This document shows, piece after piece, positions 25,101 to 34,049 of a stretch of DNA of 64,000 nucleotides. The stretch is from Clostridia bacterium (lineage in GTDB: Bacteria; Bacillota; Clostridia; Oscillospirales; Acutalibacteraceae). The notes beneath the pieces are model-generated. The model was not told the origin of the DNA and did not search any database. It saw only the letters and a list, made by a program, of their open reading frames with translations. Positions within the stretch are counted from its first letter, which is position 1; the number at the start of each line of letters is the position of its first letter. Made by a program: the position numbers and the translations under genes. Where the stretch lies: NCBI GenBank assembly GCA_017549565.1, contig JAFYUI010000008.1:1-64000 (forward strand). Reading direction: 5' to 3'.

Positions 25101-25698
25101 CGTTATATGACGAAATAAGCAAATTATACCACTTTTCAGGGAAAGGCAGCTGGCGGGAATATTCATAAAGCGACATAACAAGGTCAGCTAAATTTTTTTC
25201 ATCATATTCCCCGCCGACTAAATCGACAAGGTCTGAAAACTGCTGATTATTTTCATTAATATAACGGTTAATTATATCATAAATAATTGAAGAATTTATT
25301 TGGTTTAATGTTGCGTTATCGGCAATTTTAAAGTCGGGCGAAATTGAAAGCTTATCAAAATTTTCGCGCACCAAATCAATGCAAAACGAGTCAATTGTAC
25401 AAATTTTTGCATTACTTAAAAGATATTTTTGCATCAAAAGTGCGGGTGAATTTGGGTTATTATGGCACTCCTCATCCATGCGCTTTTCAATACGGGCGCG
25501 CATTTCAGCGGCGGCAGCATTTGTAAAGGTTACAATTAAAAGCTCATCCGCCCTTATGTTTCTTTCAGCGTCCGTTAAAAGCTTTATAACCCTTTCCACC
25601 AAAACCGCGGTCTTGCCCGAGCCCGCAGCAGCGGAAACTAATATATTACCCTTGCCGTTTATTGCAAGCGCTTGATTTTCTGTTGCTTTAAAAGCCAT
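22189..25698 (-). CDS. addA: ATP-dependent helicase/nuclease AddA
   Basis: Helicase and nuclease subunit of the Chi-regulated AddAB double-strand-break resection enzyme. The 1169-residue protein opens with TENQ (Q motif) and Walker A AAAGSGKT (23-30). It carries UvrD/Rep helicase motifs including DEYQDTN, GDVKQSIYAFRGA and the late motif LFYVALTRTQDRL. A C-terminal RecB-type nuclease follows, with ILDFKTD (Asp1118, Lys1120). All parts are present. The start ATG overlaps the addB stop in TAATG, so the subunits are translationally coupled. Confidence 0.97.
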   Translation of the reverse strand: MAFKATENQALAINGKGNILVSAAAGSGKTAVLVERVIKLLTDAERNIRADELLIVTFTNAAAAEMRARIEKRMDEECHNNPNSPALLMQKYLLSNAKICTIDSFCIDLVRENFDKLSISPDFKIADNATLNQINSSIIYDIINRYINENNQQFSDLVDLVGGEYDEKNLADLVMSLYEYSRQLPFPEKWYNLLISSYNGGKFSSENLWYQYAFTTANDTILEMQNILANLIDAVINVPQLSDLLLPPLNTLANDLAVLKNAAESGEWDKFYKSLNLFCMPSLPTLRGGNAAYREGKAVKQAFKQFNEKTLPSLSKLFYADFSFINTQFQKVYPSVLLLVNILKEFDQRVFEEYNAKNVFTFHNIEHLALKLLCCEENGQIIVSKDGKELLDQYAEVMVDEYQDTNDLQDYLFLILSNFEKRLFVVGDVKQSIYAFRGANPINFLNKKQRYLPIENANDTDPQKIILANNFRTKGEVCDFINYFFKLFMTNKTGRINYDGEEMLVPSAKYPKIDISPVRYDIIDCKNADEKGWVLEGRQIANYIHEVMSEGEVIRVDDDTLRPAKYGDFIILLRGLTNAPFIINELKKQGIPVDICLDAFAENREIATMLALLKIIDNPQTDVELLTVLMSPIFAFSTDDLAQIRADKKDGSLYSAIVKAALNGNLKAESFIKKLEVYRLYSVSLTLPNLISKLLVETEFLNIISAFSDGERRKNNLFVLIEFANQFLQNGKNSLSGFVKYIEQLSQSGAKTASISNNNAVKIMTIHSSKGLQFPVCIVAGTDSRFNDADSRQATCYSISDGIGFKYYDEELKMPFTTLSREVVIDNARNVSLEDELRLFYVALTRTQDRLLIVSSFRNFENSLEKYKNCLIMHGCEITTPFFRQSTSYSDWLIPSILLHPNGEKIREAGDMLLVCDEKSHIMVNVIDGAELNDEITEKDDITPIIDTEIVERIKKNTEFEYPYKDILKVKSKTSVSALANKAESDKFAFKGKPSFMSAGGMTATSRGTAMHKVMEYFDFSKSNDIDGELERLYEWQFINENEYNSINKPALKQFFESELFTRIIKADTVKREMQFLTEVPITKIDPTLDKRFENEKIVIQGAVDICFIENGEIVILDFKTDRVNDLSDLKAAYSGQLSIYAEACSKIFKLPVKEKIIYSFHLGKSIIL

Positions 25699-28600
25699 TA
25701 AATTTCCGCCTCCTTAAATGCTTCAAACACCTGGTCATTGGTAAGCTCGGGTACTTTTGAAATTTTTGCATCATCAACAAAGCAAACCGACTTAAAATCG
25801 CAATATTTACAAGCAGGTGATTCCCTGCCGTCAATTGGCGACACCGAAATATCACCGCTTGAAATAAGGTTACCGGTTTTTCGCATTATTTTTTCAATGT
25901 GATTAAATATTTCGGTAAAGCCGTCCTCATAAACAAATGAAGCGCGTTTACCTATTGTGCCATCCTTTTTAATGGGCAATTTCGGCACAAATTCGCCGTT
26001 ATTTCCCTTTTCCATTGCAAGACTTAAATTTATATCGGCTTTTAAAAGGCCGTTCATTGCAAGCCCCTCATCTTTAACATCACGCTTTGCGGGCATATAA
26101 AGAATTGCGGCGGCTTTTTCGTCATCTATACCACGGCCACGAATTAAAGCATAAAGATATATAAGCATTTGCATATTTAGACCATATAAAACATCGGGCA
26201 ATTTAAATGTTTTTGTGCCTGTCTTATAGTCAACTATGCGGATAAATCCATTAAATTCATCAACACGGTCAATGCTGCCGTTAATTTTGATTTTGCCATT
26301 ATCATAAGGAAATTCAAGCGGTAAGCCATCATTAAAACCAATTTTAAATTCACAAGCAACGGGTTTAAATTCGCTTTGCTTAAATTCCTTTGCGATATGA
26401 CAAACCACCTCTTTAAGCGAGCGTGAAATTCGGATTATTAAAAACTCAATTCTTGCATCGCGAAGCTCGTTAAAGCCAGAAATTTTAATTAAATATTCTT
26501 CGATATATTTGTCGGTTAATTCGTGTAATTCTGCTTCGCTTAAATTTGCGATATTTTCTTTATAATCGGTAATTACACGCTCTAAAACATAGTGAGCAAT
26601 GTTACCACGCTGTAAAACATTAAATTCGGCCGGCTGCAATTTTTCGGCACGCAAGCCGTATTTACAAAAATAGGAAAATCTGCAACGGTTAACTGTGTCG
26701 ATTTTAGTGGCCGAAAGGTTTATTACATTACCGAAAAGCTTTTGGGCATTTTCGGGCTTAATGTGGTCAATCTCTTTGTTTACAACCGAATTTATGCTTT
26801 CAAGTGCCTTGTTTTCCGGTAATACTGCATCAAGCGTTAAAGCATCGTTTTTATCATCAAAACGGCGGCAAATTTCAGCAAAAACTGCGGCATTTGTTTC
26901 GGGTAAGCTTTCACTTAAATTATTTGGCTCGCTTGTGAGGGTTGGATTTAAAAACTTAATAATTGAATTTACAAAGGGTGACGGTAAAAGCTCCTCTCCC
27001 TTTGTGTTTTGCGTTGCGTATAATATATAAACTCTTTCACTTGCACAGCAAAGGTTTGAATAAACAAGATAATCTTCATCAATTGCGGAATAAAGCGAAT
27101 GGTCAGACAGTTCAATGCCCATTTCAATAAGCTTTTTGCGTTCGTTTGCCGCCCAAACACCGTTGTTTGAAACGCCTTGCGGGAAAATTCCTTGGTTAGC
27201 ACCCAAAATAAAAACAATTTTAGGGCGTGCGGGTTGAATGCGGTCGGCACTGCCAAAAGAAACCTCATCAATAAACTGTGGAATAACGCCAACAGTTTCG
27301 GTAGATAATGCAAGGTTTAATGCCTCTTTAAATTCACTAATATTAAGTGTCTTATCACCAAAGCAGTTTACGATACCGTCTAAAACACCAATAAAACAGT
27401 CATAACCTTGTTTTAAAACATCGGCAGTAATTTCACTTTCAATGTTATTAAAACGCTCACAAAGGGTTTTAAGGGTGTTTTCAGCGTTATTATCATCCAA
27501 AAGCTCAATAATAGCACTGCACATTTGCTTTGCATTGCCGTAAAATTTGTTTTTAAAAGCAATTATTGGCTTTATAGCTGTTTCACGAAGCTTGTTAATT
27601 TCTTTAAGTTCGGCCAAATCCTCATCAGACAAAGTGTCAATATTAAAACCGTTGGGGTTCATATTCCAGTCAGTAAGCCATTTTTCTTTATCAATGTTCC
27701 ATAAAAAAGCATAATTTTCAAGCTTTGAAATTTCATCAATAGAAAGTGTGCTAAAACCGCATTTATGAAATCGCAAAATATCTTCAGTAGAAAAATTTAA
27801 AGCATCTATTGCTGAATTTATCGCAAAGCAAAACGGAAGCGAATTTAAAGTAATTCGCTTATCATAAAAACAGCTTACATTGTTCTTTTTTGAAATATAT
27901 TCAACCGCTTGTAAATATCTGTCGGTATCGCGTGCAATAATTACAAAATCTTTAAAACGATAGTTTTCTTCCCTAACTAAACGCCTTATTGTGCGAAAAG
28001 CAAATTCGACCTCATCAAAGGTGCTTTCTGCCTTGCAAACGGTTATTATATCACTTAAATCGCCATTAACATTTTCGTTTGCCATTAAGCGTTCAAGAAG
28101 AACTAATTTTTCATTTTTGTATTTGGGGTTGTGAAGTAAAATAGGTGCTGAAATTTTTACATTGTTTTTCTTTGCAAGGTTTTCAATTTTTAAAATGTTT
28201 TTGCGTAAAAGGGTGAAAATATCGAATTCTTTTTCACCTTTGACACTATAATTCATTGCAAAGGTAACATCGTCGGCTTGATTTAAAATTCGGTCAATAA
28301 TCTTAAACTGTTGACCGGAAAATGCCTTAAAGGCATCAAAATAAACTGTTTTACCCTTAAAAAACTCATAATTTTCGAGGTTTCGGTAAACCTTTGTAAG
28401 CTTGTCCACAGGGTCAATAAATTTTTCACCCAAATAAGCATCAAAGGTTTCATATATTTTTGCAATATCCAAAAGCTTATTTTTAAGGGTCACCTTTTCG
28501 ACATTCGCTGCGGCATTTTTAATATCTTCGGCAGTAACGGCGGTTACTTTAAGTTCGCCAATAGTGTCTAACACAGTTTTGGCAAAGTTAAGCGAGTGGG

Positions 28601-28928
28601 CATATTTACCCCACACCAAAAGTTCATCCTTTATTGTGGTTAATACCCTGTTCATAATAATTATTTTATCAGTATCCGAAAGTGTTTTACCACAAATACC
28701 GCCAAATTTATCTGAAAGTATATCAAAAAGGCGTGAAAAGGTTAAAACTGTGATATTATCGGGGTTAGCATCATCAAATACCTTTAAAATTGACCTTTCA
28801 GTATTAAATGAAAATTGCTCGGGTACAAATAAAACAACCTCTTTACCGCACAAAACATCCGCTTTAATTTTTTCTAAAACAGTATATGTTTTACCGCTTG
28901 AAGGCAAACCGAAAATAAAGTTTAGCAT
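25698..28928 (-). CDS. addB: ATP-dependent nuclease subunit AddB
   Basis: Partner of AddA that recognises Chi and carries a second nuclease. The 1076-residue protein has Walker A GLPSSGKT (7-14) and a nuclease core VDYKTG (Asp900, Lys902). It also has the cysteines of the 4Fe-4S clamp: Cys749 or Cys755, then Cys1040, Cys1043 and Cys1049 in CxxCxxxxxC. It precedes addA and overlaps it by one base. ATG 28928 follows GGGGAAAGG. Confidence 0.97.
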   Translation of the reverse strand: MLNFIFGLPSSGKTYTVLEKIKADVLCGKEVVLFVPEQFSFNTERSILKVFDDANPDNITVLTFSRLFDILSDKFGGICGKTLSDTDKIIIMNRVLTTIKDELLVWGKYAHSLNFAKTVLDTIGELKVTAVTAEDIKNAAANVEKVTLKNKLLDIAKIYETFDAYLGEKFIDPVDKLTKVYRNLENYEFFKGKTVYFDAFKAFSGQQFKIIDRILNQADDVTFAMNYSVKGEKEFDIFTLLRKNILKIENLAKKNNVKISAPILLHNPKYKNEKLVLLERLMANENVNGDLSDIITVCKAESTFDEVEFAFRTIRRLVREENYRFKDFVIIARDTDRYLQAVEYISKKNNVSCFYDKRITLNSLPFCFAINSAIDALNFSTEDILRFHKCGFSTLSIDEISKLENYAFLWNIDKEKWLTDWNMNPNGFNIDTLSDEDLAELKEINKLRETAIKPIIAFKNKFYGNAKQMCSAIIELLDDNNAENTLKTLCERFNNIESEITADVLKQGYDCFIGVLDGIVNCFGDKTLNISEFKEALNLALSTETVGVIPQFIDEVSFGSADRIQPARPKIVFILGANQGIFPQGVSNNGVWAANERKKLIEMGIELSDHSLYSAIDEDYLVYSNLCCASERVYILYATQNTKGEELLPSPFVNSIIKFLNPTLTSEPNNLSESLPETNAAVFAEICRRFDDKNDALTLDAVLPENKALESINSVVNKEIDHIKPENAQKLFGNVINLSATKIDTVNRCRFSYFCKYGLRAEKLQPAEFNVLQRGNIAHYVLERVITDYKENIANLSEAELHELTDKYIEEYLIKISGFNELRDARIEFLIIRISRSLKEVVCHIAKEFKQSEFKPVACEFKIGFNDGLPLEFPYDNGKIKINGSIDRVDEFNGFIRIVDYKTGTKTFKLPDVLYGLNMQMLIYLYALIRGRGIDDEKAAAILYMPAKRDVKDEGLAMNGLLKADINLSLAMEKGNNGEFVPKLPIKKDGTIGKRASFVYEDGFTEIFNHIEKIMRKTGNLISSGDISVSPIDGRESPACKYCDFKSVCFVDDAKISKVPELTNDQVFEAFKEAEI

Positions 28929-28957
28929 ATACCTTTCCCCTTTCTTTTTAACATCCT

Positions 28958-28985
28958 ATCATAAACCGTGCACCAAATTTGTCAC
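28958..28985 (-). promoter_or_regulatory. Possible promoter of addBA
   Basis: GTGACA (28980-28985), 16-base spacer, TATGAT (28958-28963) on the minus strand. The -35 box overlaps the stop codon of bofA. A weaker match than the others. Confidence 0.45.
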
Positions 28986-29248
28986 ATTAAAATTAAAAAG
29001 TTTAAAATCATAAGACCCAAAACCGCAGGCGCACCCAAAATTGCGGATGCTGACACGGTATACGGGTTTAAAGCAATATTAAGTCCTGTAAATTTTCGTG
29101 TTAAGTATAAAATTATTAAAAGACAAACACCAATAAAGCTGTTAAAAAGCAAAAATCTTATAGGTTTTCGGCTTAAAACAGCCAAAATTAAAAATGTTAA
29201 AGCAAAAACTGCCAATAAAATTATTGCACCGTATTTTAAAAAAGTCAT
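28982..29248 (-). CDS. bofA: BofA-like pro-sigmaK processing inhibitor
   Basis: An 88-residue membrane protein with three hydrophobic segments and the C-terminal block NPYTVSASAILGAPAVLGL. This lines up with the conserved (N/V)xxTAxxxGxxGxPGxxxL end of BofA. In Bacillus, BofA holds the SpoIVFB protease inactive until SpoIVB signals from the forespore. ATG 29248 follows GGGTGA, and a TTG twelve bases upstream overlaps that site. Together with spoIVB at 12686 this is evidence for the sigmaK checkpoint in this organism. Confidence 0.85.
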   Translation of the reverse strand: MTFLKYGAIILLAVFALTFLILAVLSRKPIRFLLFNSFIGVCLLIILYLTRKFTGLNIALNPYTVSASAILGAPAVLGLMILNFLILM

Positions 29249-29301
29249 AAAATCACCCAATATAATTGTAATGATTTAATTTTTAAAAAATGCAAGAAAT
29301 T

Positions 29302-29328
29302 TGAAAACGCCGCCCAAAAGGGCGGCTG
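29302..29328 (-). terminator. Terminator of the dockerin-cohesin operon
   Basis: Strong GC stem GCCGCCC-TTTT-GGGCGGC followed by GTTTTC on the minus strand, just after the cohesin gene. Confidence 0.9.
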
Positions 29329-29337
29329 TTTTATTTG

Positions 29338-30822
29338 TTAGTCATTTTTTGCGTTGTCATCGCCCACAACAATTACATCTTCAAAATCGAATTCATCGTC
29401 TTGGTCAATATCAATATCCTTTTTAAAGAGCTTGTTAATAGCCATAATTATTAAGAAAATAACAAGCACAACAAAGCAAAGTGCTGCAACAAGCATTGCA
29501 ATTAAAAGCACCTTACCGTTAGTTGTAAGCGAATTGAAACGAGACAAGAAATCGTCTCTTTCGGGGGTGGTGCTGGCCTCTACATCCATTAAATGAACAT
29601 TAACCGCACGCTGAATTGTGCCCTCTTTACTGTCATAGCAGTAAAGACCGCTTTCACCGTTTACAAGGCAATAAACATAAGAAAAGTCAGAAAGCTGGGT
29701 GTCAATGTTTAAGTATGATTTAACCGAAAAATTACCGATTTGTGTAAAGTTAGAATAATAATTACTTGGCATTACAGTGTCTTCGGGAAAATCAGTAAAC
29801 ACATAAACTGTGTCATTTACTGTGATATATTTTAAAAGCTCAAACGATTCAAGCTCGGCATTATAGGTGTAAGGTGCAACCGCCTCAGCACCGCTTTCTT
29901 TAAGAAAATAAGCGGTAATTGTGTTTGATTTATCCTTAATTACTTGCACTTGGTTGCCTTTAAAATCAGCAGTTGTAAGAGTGAAGCCCTTTAAAACATT
30001 TTCAACCGGAATTTGTTGCAAAATTTGATAATTCTTGCCCGAAATATTTACATCAAAAGGGTTTGTGGTTTCAGTCGGTGGGGTTTCGGTTGTGGGCGGA
30101 TTTTCACCCTGTTGACGCCTTGTAACAACAATTTTATAACTTTTTTGTGCACCGTTTTGCGCGGTAACTGTAAGGGTAATTGTGTTTTGACCAACAACAA
30201 GTGGGTCAGGTCTTTGTACATTAATTTTGGCTTTTGCATCAGCTGTATTTGCATAAACACGAATTGTTTGTGTTTCAAAAGGTACGCTTGCGGTGTAATT
30301 GGTACGATTAGCGTTAAATACAGGTGAAATATTGCCAACGCTTAATGAAAGTGATTTTAAATTTGCATTGCTTGGAAGTTCAACATCCTTAATATTAAGG
30401 GTTGCGCTTCCGCTGTTCAAATCAACATCACCGGGTATATTATTAACAACACAAGAAGCAACAGGGCTTTCTACGGCAACACTTGCACCGCCGGTAACCT
30501 TGCTTTTAAACACAAATGAATAAGACTTACTTGTGGCTTTTGGCTCATCAACAATTTTAATTTTGCCTGCGTTATTGGCATTTATATCAGGAAAGTTTGA
30601 AGATACAAAAGTTAATTTGTCGGCATCATAGGATAAAATAAAGTTAAGGCCATCCATTCTTGAAGGACCTGTAACCGTAGCGGTTACAGTGACATTACTT
30701 CCAACAGTCACCGTGTTAGAGCTAAATGCTATTACCGATTTACCCTCTGCAGCACTTGCGGGGAAAATAAAAATTGAAAATATAAGTAAAAGCGAAACAA
30801 AAAGGCATAAGATTTTTTTCAT
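29338..30822 (-). CDS. Membrane-anchored cohesin-domain protein
   Basis: A 494-residue surface protein. Signal peptide 1-24. Cohesin-type domain about 28-148 (opens with VIAFSSNTVTVGSNVTVT, includes GLNFILSYDADKLTFVSS). Cadherin-like beta-sandwich domain about 155-237, which ends QNGAQKSYKIVVTR. Pro/Thr linker about 240-262, then a globular region of unknown type. A transmembrane helix lies at about 443-468, followed by a short acidic cytoplasmic tail. It could dock a dockerin-bearing enzyme at the membrane. The gene just upstream in the same operon encodes such an enzyme, 23 bases away. Cohesin identity is judged from pattern, not alignment. Confidence 0.85.
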   Translation of the reverse strand: MKKILCLFVSLLLIFSIFIFPASAAEGKSVIAFSSNTVTVGSNVTVTATVTGPSRMDGLNFILSYDADKLTFVSSNFPDINANNAGKIKIVDEPKATSKSYSFVFKSKVTGGASVAVESPVASCVVNNIPGDVDLNSGSATLNIKDVELPSNANLKSLSLSVGNISPVFNANRTNYTASVPFETQTIRVYANTADAKAKINVQRPDPLVVGQNTITLTVTAQNGAQKSYKIVVTRRQQGENPPTTETPPTETTNPFDVNISGKNYQILQQIPVENVLKGFTLTTADFKGNQVQVIKDKSNTITAYFLKESGAEAVAPYTYNAELESFELLKYITVNDTVYVFTDFPEDTVMPSNYYSNFTQIGNFSVKSYLNIDTQLSDFSYVYCLVNGESGLYCYDSKEGTIQRAVNVHLMDVEASTTPERDDFLSRFNSLTTNGKVLLIAMLVAALCFVVLVIFLIIMAINKLFKKDIDIDQDDEFDFEDVIVVGDDNAKND

Positions 30823-30845
30823 AAATATTCCCTCTTTTTAGCGGT

Positions 30846-32696
30846 TTATTTTTTGTTTAAGTTGACAAGTTCTAAAAGATGCATTCTAACAAGTACCAAG
30901 TCACTTATGGTGATTTTGCCGTTAACATCAGTATCGGCGGCTGTTTTGTTATCATCCTTTAGGGTTGTTAACTCTAAAAGATGCATTCTAACAAGCACCA
31001 AATCACTTATGGTAATTTTACCATTACCATCCACATCGCCCAATAAACGCGGTGGCTTTATAGCACCGGTTGTAAGTGTTAATTGACAAGGTGCAGTCGC
31101 ATTGACATTGATAATATAATCGTTCGTAAAGCCCGTTTCGGATTTAACGGTAATTTTAATCGTATTATCACCCTGCACCAACGGATATGTTGTTGCCGAA
31201 ACGAGTGATGCTTTATCAGGAACATCAACTTGAACTGTTGTATCCCCTTCCACCCTTAAAGCATAGTTATATTCATATCTTGTAAAAGATGGGGTTAAAC
31301 CATCAACAACAATGTTGTTTAAATAGTAATTGTTCAGTTTACTATTATTTTCAGGAAGAATAGTGTTTTCTTTTGGTAAAGAATCATTAGCATAAACCGG
31401 AATTCTAAACACAAGCGGTGTTGTATAGTCGGTTGTATATAAGCTTTTTAAATTCTTTGCACTGCTTAAAGAGTCGGCAACATTTTGTGCATATTGGTGG
31501 CTTATCTTGTTTTTATCTAAAATATTATAATTTTTGTAAAAATATGTGTCTTGATTATAATACGGGTTTGCAGGATTATAACTGTTACCGCGATTTAGGT
31601 AACTATTGCCGTAAAACTTTGCACCGCCAATAATTGCGGCCGAACGGGTTGTCCACCCTTGATTATATGCGTATGATGCACCGTTTTTAATAATTTGGTC
31701 GCTTGAGTTACCTGATGCCTTCACATTAAAAAAGTTATAAACAACTGTTCCGTTATAGTTATAGCCCTTTGCTAAGGCATTTCCTTCCGAGCCCTGCTCT
31801 TGAATAATGGTAGAAGCCAAAATATAAGGGCTAACACCTGACTGCTTTCCCGCTTCCATAATAACCGCTGCAAAATCGCCGCCGTAAGCAGTGTCGTTAG
31901 GGTCATTATAATTTTCAAAAAGTTTGCGGCCTGCGATGATTTTTCTAACACCGTCAATATTTTGCGAAGCGGCATCATAGCTTTGCTTCATAAAAATAAA
32001 AATATCATTGGGGTTTAAGAAATTTCTCGGGTCCATATAGTAAGCAATTACTTCGCGCGATGCACCTTTAAGGTTGGCATCAGCTGTTGCAAACACACCT
32101 GTTGACCAGTTGTACCAGCCATCCCCCATTGATGCCCAAGAAATTGCGTTTTTGTCCATTATAAGCTTTCTTGGATAAACACTTTCAAGTGCTATTGCTT
32201 CGTTAAAGGTTATATTGATTTTGTCGGCTTGAAAAGCCCAGTTTGGATATTGTGCGTGTAGAATGGTTAGTGCTTCGTGATAACTTTCGGGAAAATCGCT
32301 TAATTGTTCTTCAAAGGTTTTATCAATTGTATATTTTGTAACGGTAATCATATCCTCGCGTACATAGCCGCTATATGTTTTACCGCCGTTTGTGTATGTA
32401 ATAGCATACCAAAGATAAGTTATATTTGTTGTAGCGTTTTTTTCGTTATTTAAGTCGTTTTTACTGCCTGTAACCGTTACAATTGTTTTATCGGCAATGG
32501 TTATTACCTTACCCTCTCGTTTAGCATCAGGTCGGATAATAACGCCAACTTTATTTTCGCCCGGCTCTGTGATTGTACCAATCATTACGGTATCTTTGTT
32601 GTTAATTTCCTCTGCTATAACAAATAAAGCGTTTGAAAAGATTGAAATTAAAAGTGTTATGCAAAGAAAGACTGATAACAGTTTTTTAAAGTTCAA
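30846..32696 (-). CDS. Dockerin-bearing cell-wall glucosaminidase
   Basis: A secreted 616-residue protein. Signal peptide about 1-28, SH3-like domain about 35-120, then a glucosaminidase (GH73/LytD-type) domain about 135-400 with IIQEQGSEGNA, whose Glu fits the catalytic acid. A cadherin-like beta-sandwich spans about 435-535. A C-terminal type I dockerin consists of two near-identical calcium-binding repeats (DVDGNGKITISD and DTDVNGKITISD). The start is TTG 32696, with GGGAG eight bases upstream. The TTG at 32717 overlaps that site. It should cut peptidoglycan glycan strands. The dockerin and the cohesin protein downstream suggest tethering. Confidence 0.88.
   Translation of the reverse strand: MNFKKLLSVFLCITLLISIFSNALFVIAEEINNKDTVMIGTITEPGENKVGVIIRPDAKREGKVITIADKTIVTVTGSKNDLNNEKNATTNITYLWYAITYTNGGKTYSGYVREDMITVTKYTIDKTFEEQLSDFPESYHEALTILHAQYPNWAFQADKINITFNEAIALESVYPRKLIMDKNAISWASMGDGWYNWSTGVFATADANLKGASREVIAYYMDPRNFLNPNDIFIFMKQSYDAASQNIDGVRKIIAGRKLFENYNDPNDTAYGGDFAAVIMEAGKQSGVSPYILASTIIQEQGSEGNALAKGYNYNGTVVYNFFNVKASGNSSDQIIKNGASYAYNQGWTTRSAAIIGGAKFYGNSYLNRGNSYNPANPYYNQDTYFYKNYNILDKNKISHQYAQNVADSLSSAKNLKSLYTTDYTTPLVFRIPVYANDSLPKENTILPENNSKLNNYYLNNIVVDGLTPSFTRYEYNYALRVEGDTTVQVDVPDKASLVSATTYPLVQGDNTIKITVKSETGFTNDYIINVNATAPCQLTLTTGAIKPPRLLGDVDGNGKITISDLVLVRMHLLELTTLKDDNKTAADTDVNGKITISDLVLVRMHLLELVNLNKK
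30871..31025 (-). repeat. Tandem dockerin repeat at DNA level
   Basis: Two copies of a 53-base segment, 30871-30923 and 30973-31025, offset by 102 bases (34 codons) and differing at only a few positions. They encode the two dockerin F-hand repeats. Such high nucleotide identity points to recent duplication or gene conversion. Confidence 0.85.
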
Positions 32697-32732
32697 TTTT
32701 TCATCTCCCAAAGTCAAAATTTCTACAAATAC

Positions 32733-32761
32733 AGTATATATTAAAATATATACTTTGTCAA
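32733..32761 (-). promoter_or_regulatory. Promoter of the dockerin-cohesin operon
   Basis: TTGACA (32756-32761), 17-base spacer, TATACT (32733-32738) on the minus strand. The 16 bases from the -35 box (TTGACAAAGTATATAT) are identical to those of the Pel operon promoter. Confidence 0.85.
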
Positions 32762-32817
32762 CGAATATAACCTTTTTACAAGATTTTAAAACAAAAATTT
32801 ACAAAATTTTGCATATA

Positions 32818-32847
32818 AAAACCGACCTTAAAAAGGTCGGTTAAAAA
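32818..32847 (-). terminator. Terminator after the DUF1015 gene
   Basis: Stem AACCGACCTT / AAGGTCGGTT with A/T-rich flanks, three bases after the DUF1015 stop codon. Confidence 0.85.
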
Positions 32848-32849
32848 TT

Positions 32850-34034
32850 TTAAAGTTTGCGGCATTCTATATAAAAACGCTTGTCACTTGCGTGGCCCAT
32901 TGAAAAGGTTTTTCTCGGAAGCGCGCCGTCAAGTTTAACAGCGTCAAAAAGCTCATCCTTTTGCATACCGCTGAAAATAAAGCCAAGGGTGTTTTCTTTC
33001 TTGGCAAGGTTTATAGTAACATCTTCGCCGTGGATATAGTCAATTTCACCCTTTTTATTTTCATCAAGATATTTTTGAAGTGTTGCAACGGCTAATTTAC
33101 CAGTTGGTTTTACCGATATTTCACGAACATTATTGCCATAAACGCAGGTGAATTTTTGGGCATCGGCACCGTTATATTCCCCACCTGTTTTTTCAATAAA
33201 ATCGTTTATAACTTCTTCGGGATTAACACCAAAAACGACACGATAAATTGGCTCAAACTCTAAAGATTTTTCGTGAATATTTACAACCTCTACCAAAGCA
33301 TATCTTGAAGCTTCAGTTTTATTAAGCTCATAACATTCTTTTGCGGTTGCAAGCGAATGGTTGCCGTCACCAACCGCAAAAAGCATTTTATCATCGCTGT
33401 CTGCAATTAACGAATTTAATGCATTTTGAATATTTTTAGCATCGTCACCATTTACCTTAAAGCCCTTAATACTACCGCTGTTTTGCATAAGTGTAAAATC
33501 ATACACCTTTTCAAAATCAGCGCTTTTTTGTGCCAATGGCTCAATTACGGTTTCGTTTTTATCGTCTATTAAAAGCATAATGTGTGGCATTTCAAGCGGT
33601 GCGTTTTTTCTAATTTCAACACGGGGCGGAATTCTTTCCAAAACAGTTGCTTCGGTTGAACGGATAAGCGCCTTTTCGCCCTTTATGTAAGAATAATCTT
33701 CAAGGTCGATAAGACCAATAATTCCCCTTCTTAATTTGCCGTCGGCAAGTGTTCTTTCAACATAGATAAAAGAATTGTCCACCTCTTGAAAAACGCCGTC
33801 ATCAAAATATTTTTGCATATTTTCATTGATTTTTTCAATTCTTTGGCTATTATCATTTGAAAGGTAACATTCAGGCAAAATTATGTTGTAGGCAGAGGGG
33901 CTTTCACCAACAAAATTTTCAACCTCACGCCAGTATTCCGGTTCGGAGGTGTATTGGTCGCAAGCGACAACCGCCCATTTTTCAAAATCGGCTTTTGGTA
34001 ATAAAATATTTGCAGGGAAAAAATTATTTTTCAT
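32850..34034 (-). CDS. DUF1015 family protein
   Basis: A 394-residue cytoplasmic protein of the widely distributed DUF1015 family. Recognisable blocks are VVACDQYTSEPEYW near the N-terminus, a central FAVGDGNHSLATAKECYE, and the C-terminal MQKDELF...G..LPRKTFSMGHA region. The family has no established biochemical role, and the conserved DGNHS block looks like an active-site or ligand loop. It ends a three-gene run with the lipoprotein and the hydrolase. Confidence 0.9.
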   Translation of the reverse strand: MKNNFFPANILLPKADFEKWAVVACDQYTSEPEYWREVENFVGESPSAYNIILPECYLSNDNSQRIEKINENMQKYFDDGVFQEVDNSFIYVERTLADGKLRRGIIGLIDLEDYSYIKGEKALIRSTEATVLERIPPRVEIRKNAPLEMPHIMLLIDDKNETVIEPLAQKSADFEKVYDFTLMQNSGSIKGFKVNGDDAKNIQNALNSLIADSDDKMLFAVGDGNHSLATAKECYELNKTEASRYALVEVVNIHEKSLEFEPIYRVVFGVNPEEVINDFIEKTGGEYNGADAQKFTCVYGNNVREISVKPTGKLAVATLQKYLDENKKGEIDYIHGEDVTINLAKKENTLGFIFSGMQKDELFDAVKLDGALPRKTFSMGHASDKRFYIECRKL

Positions 34035-34049
34035 AAAAAGCTCCTAAAA

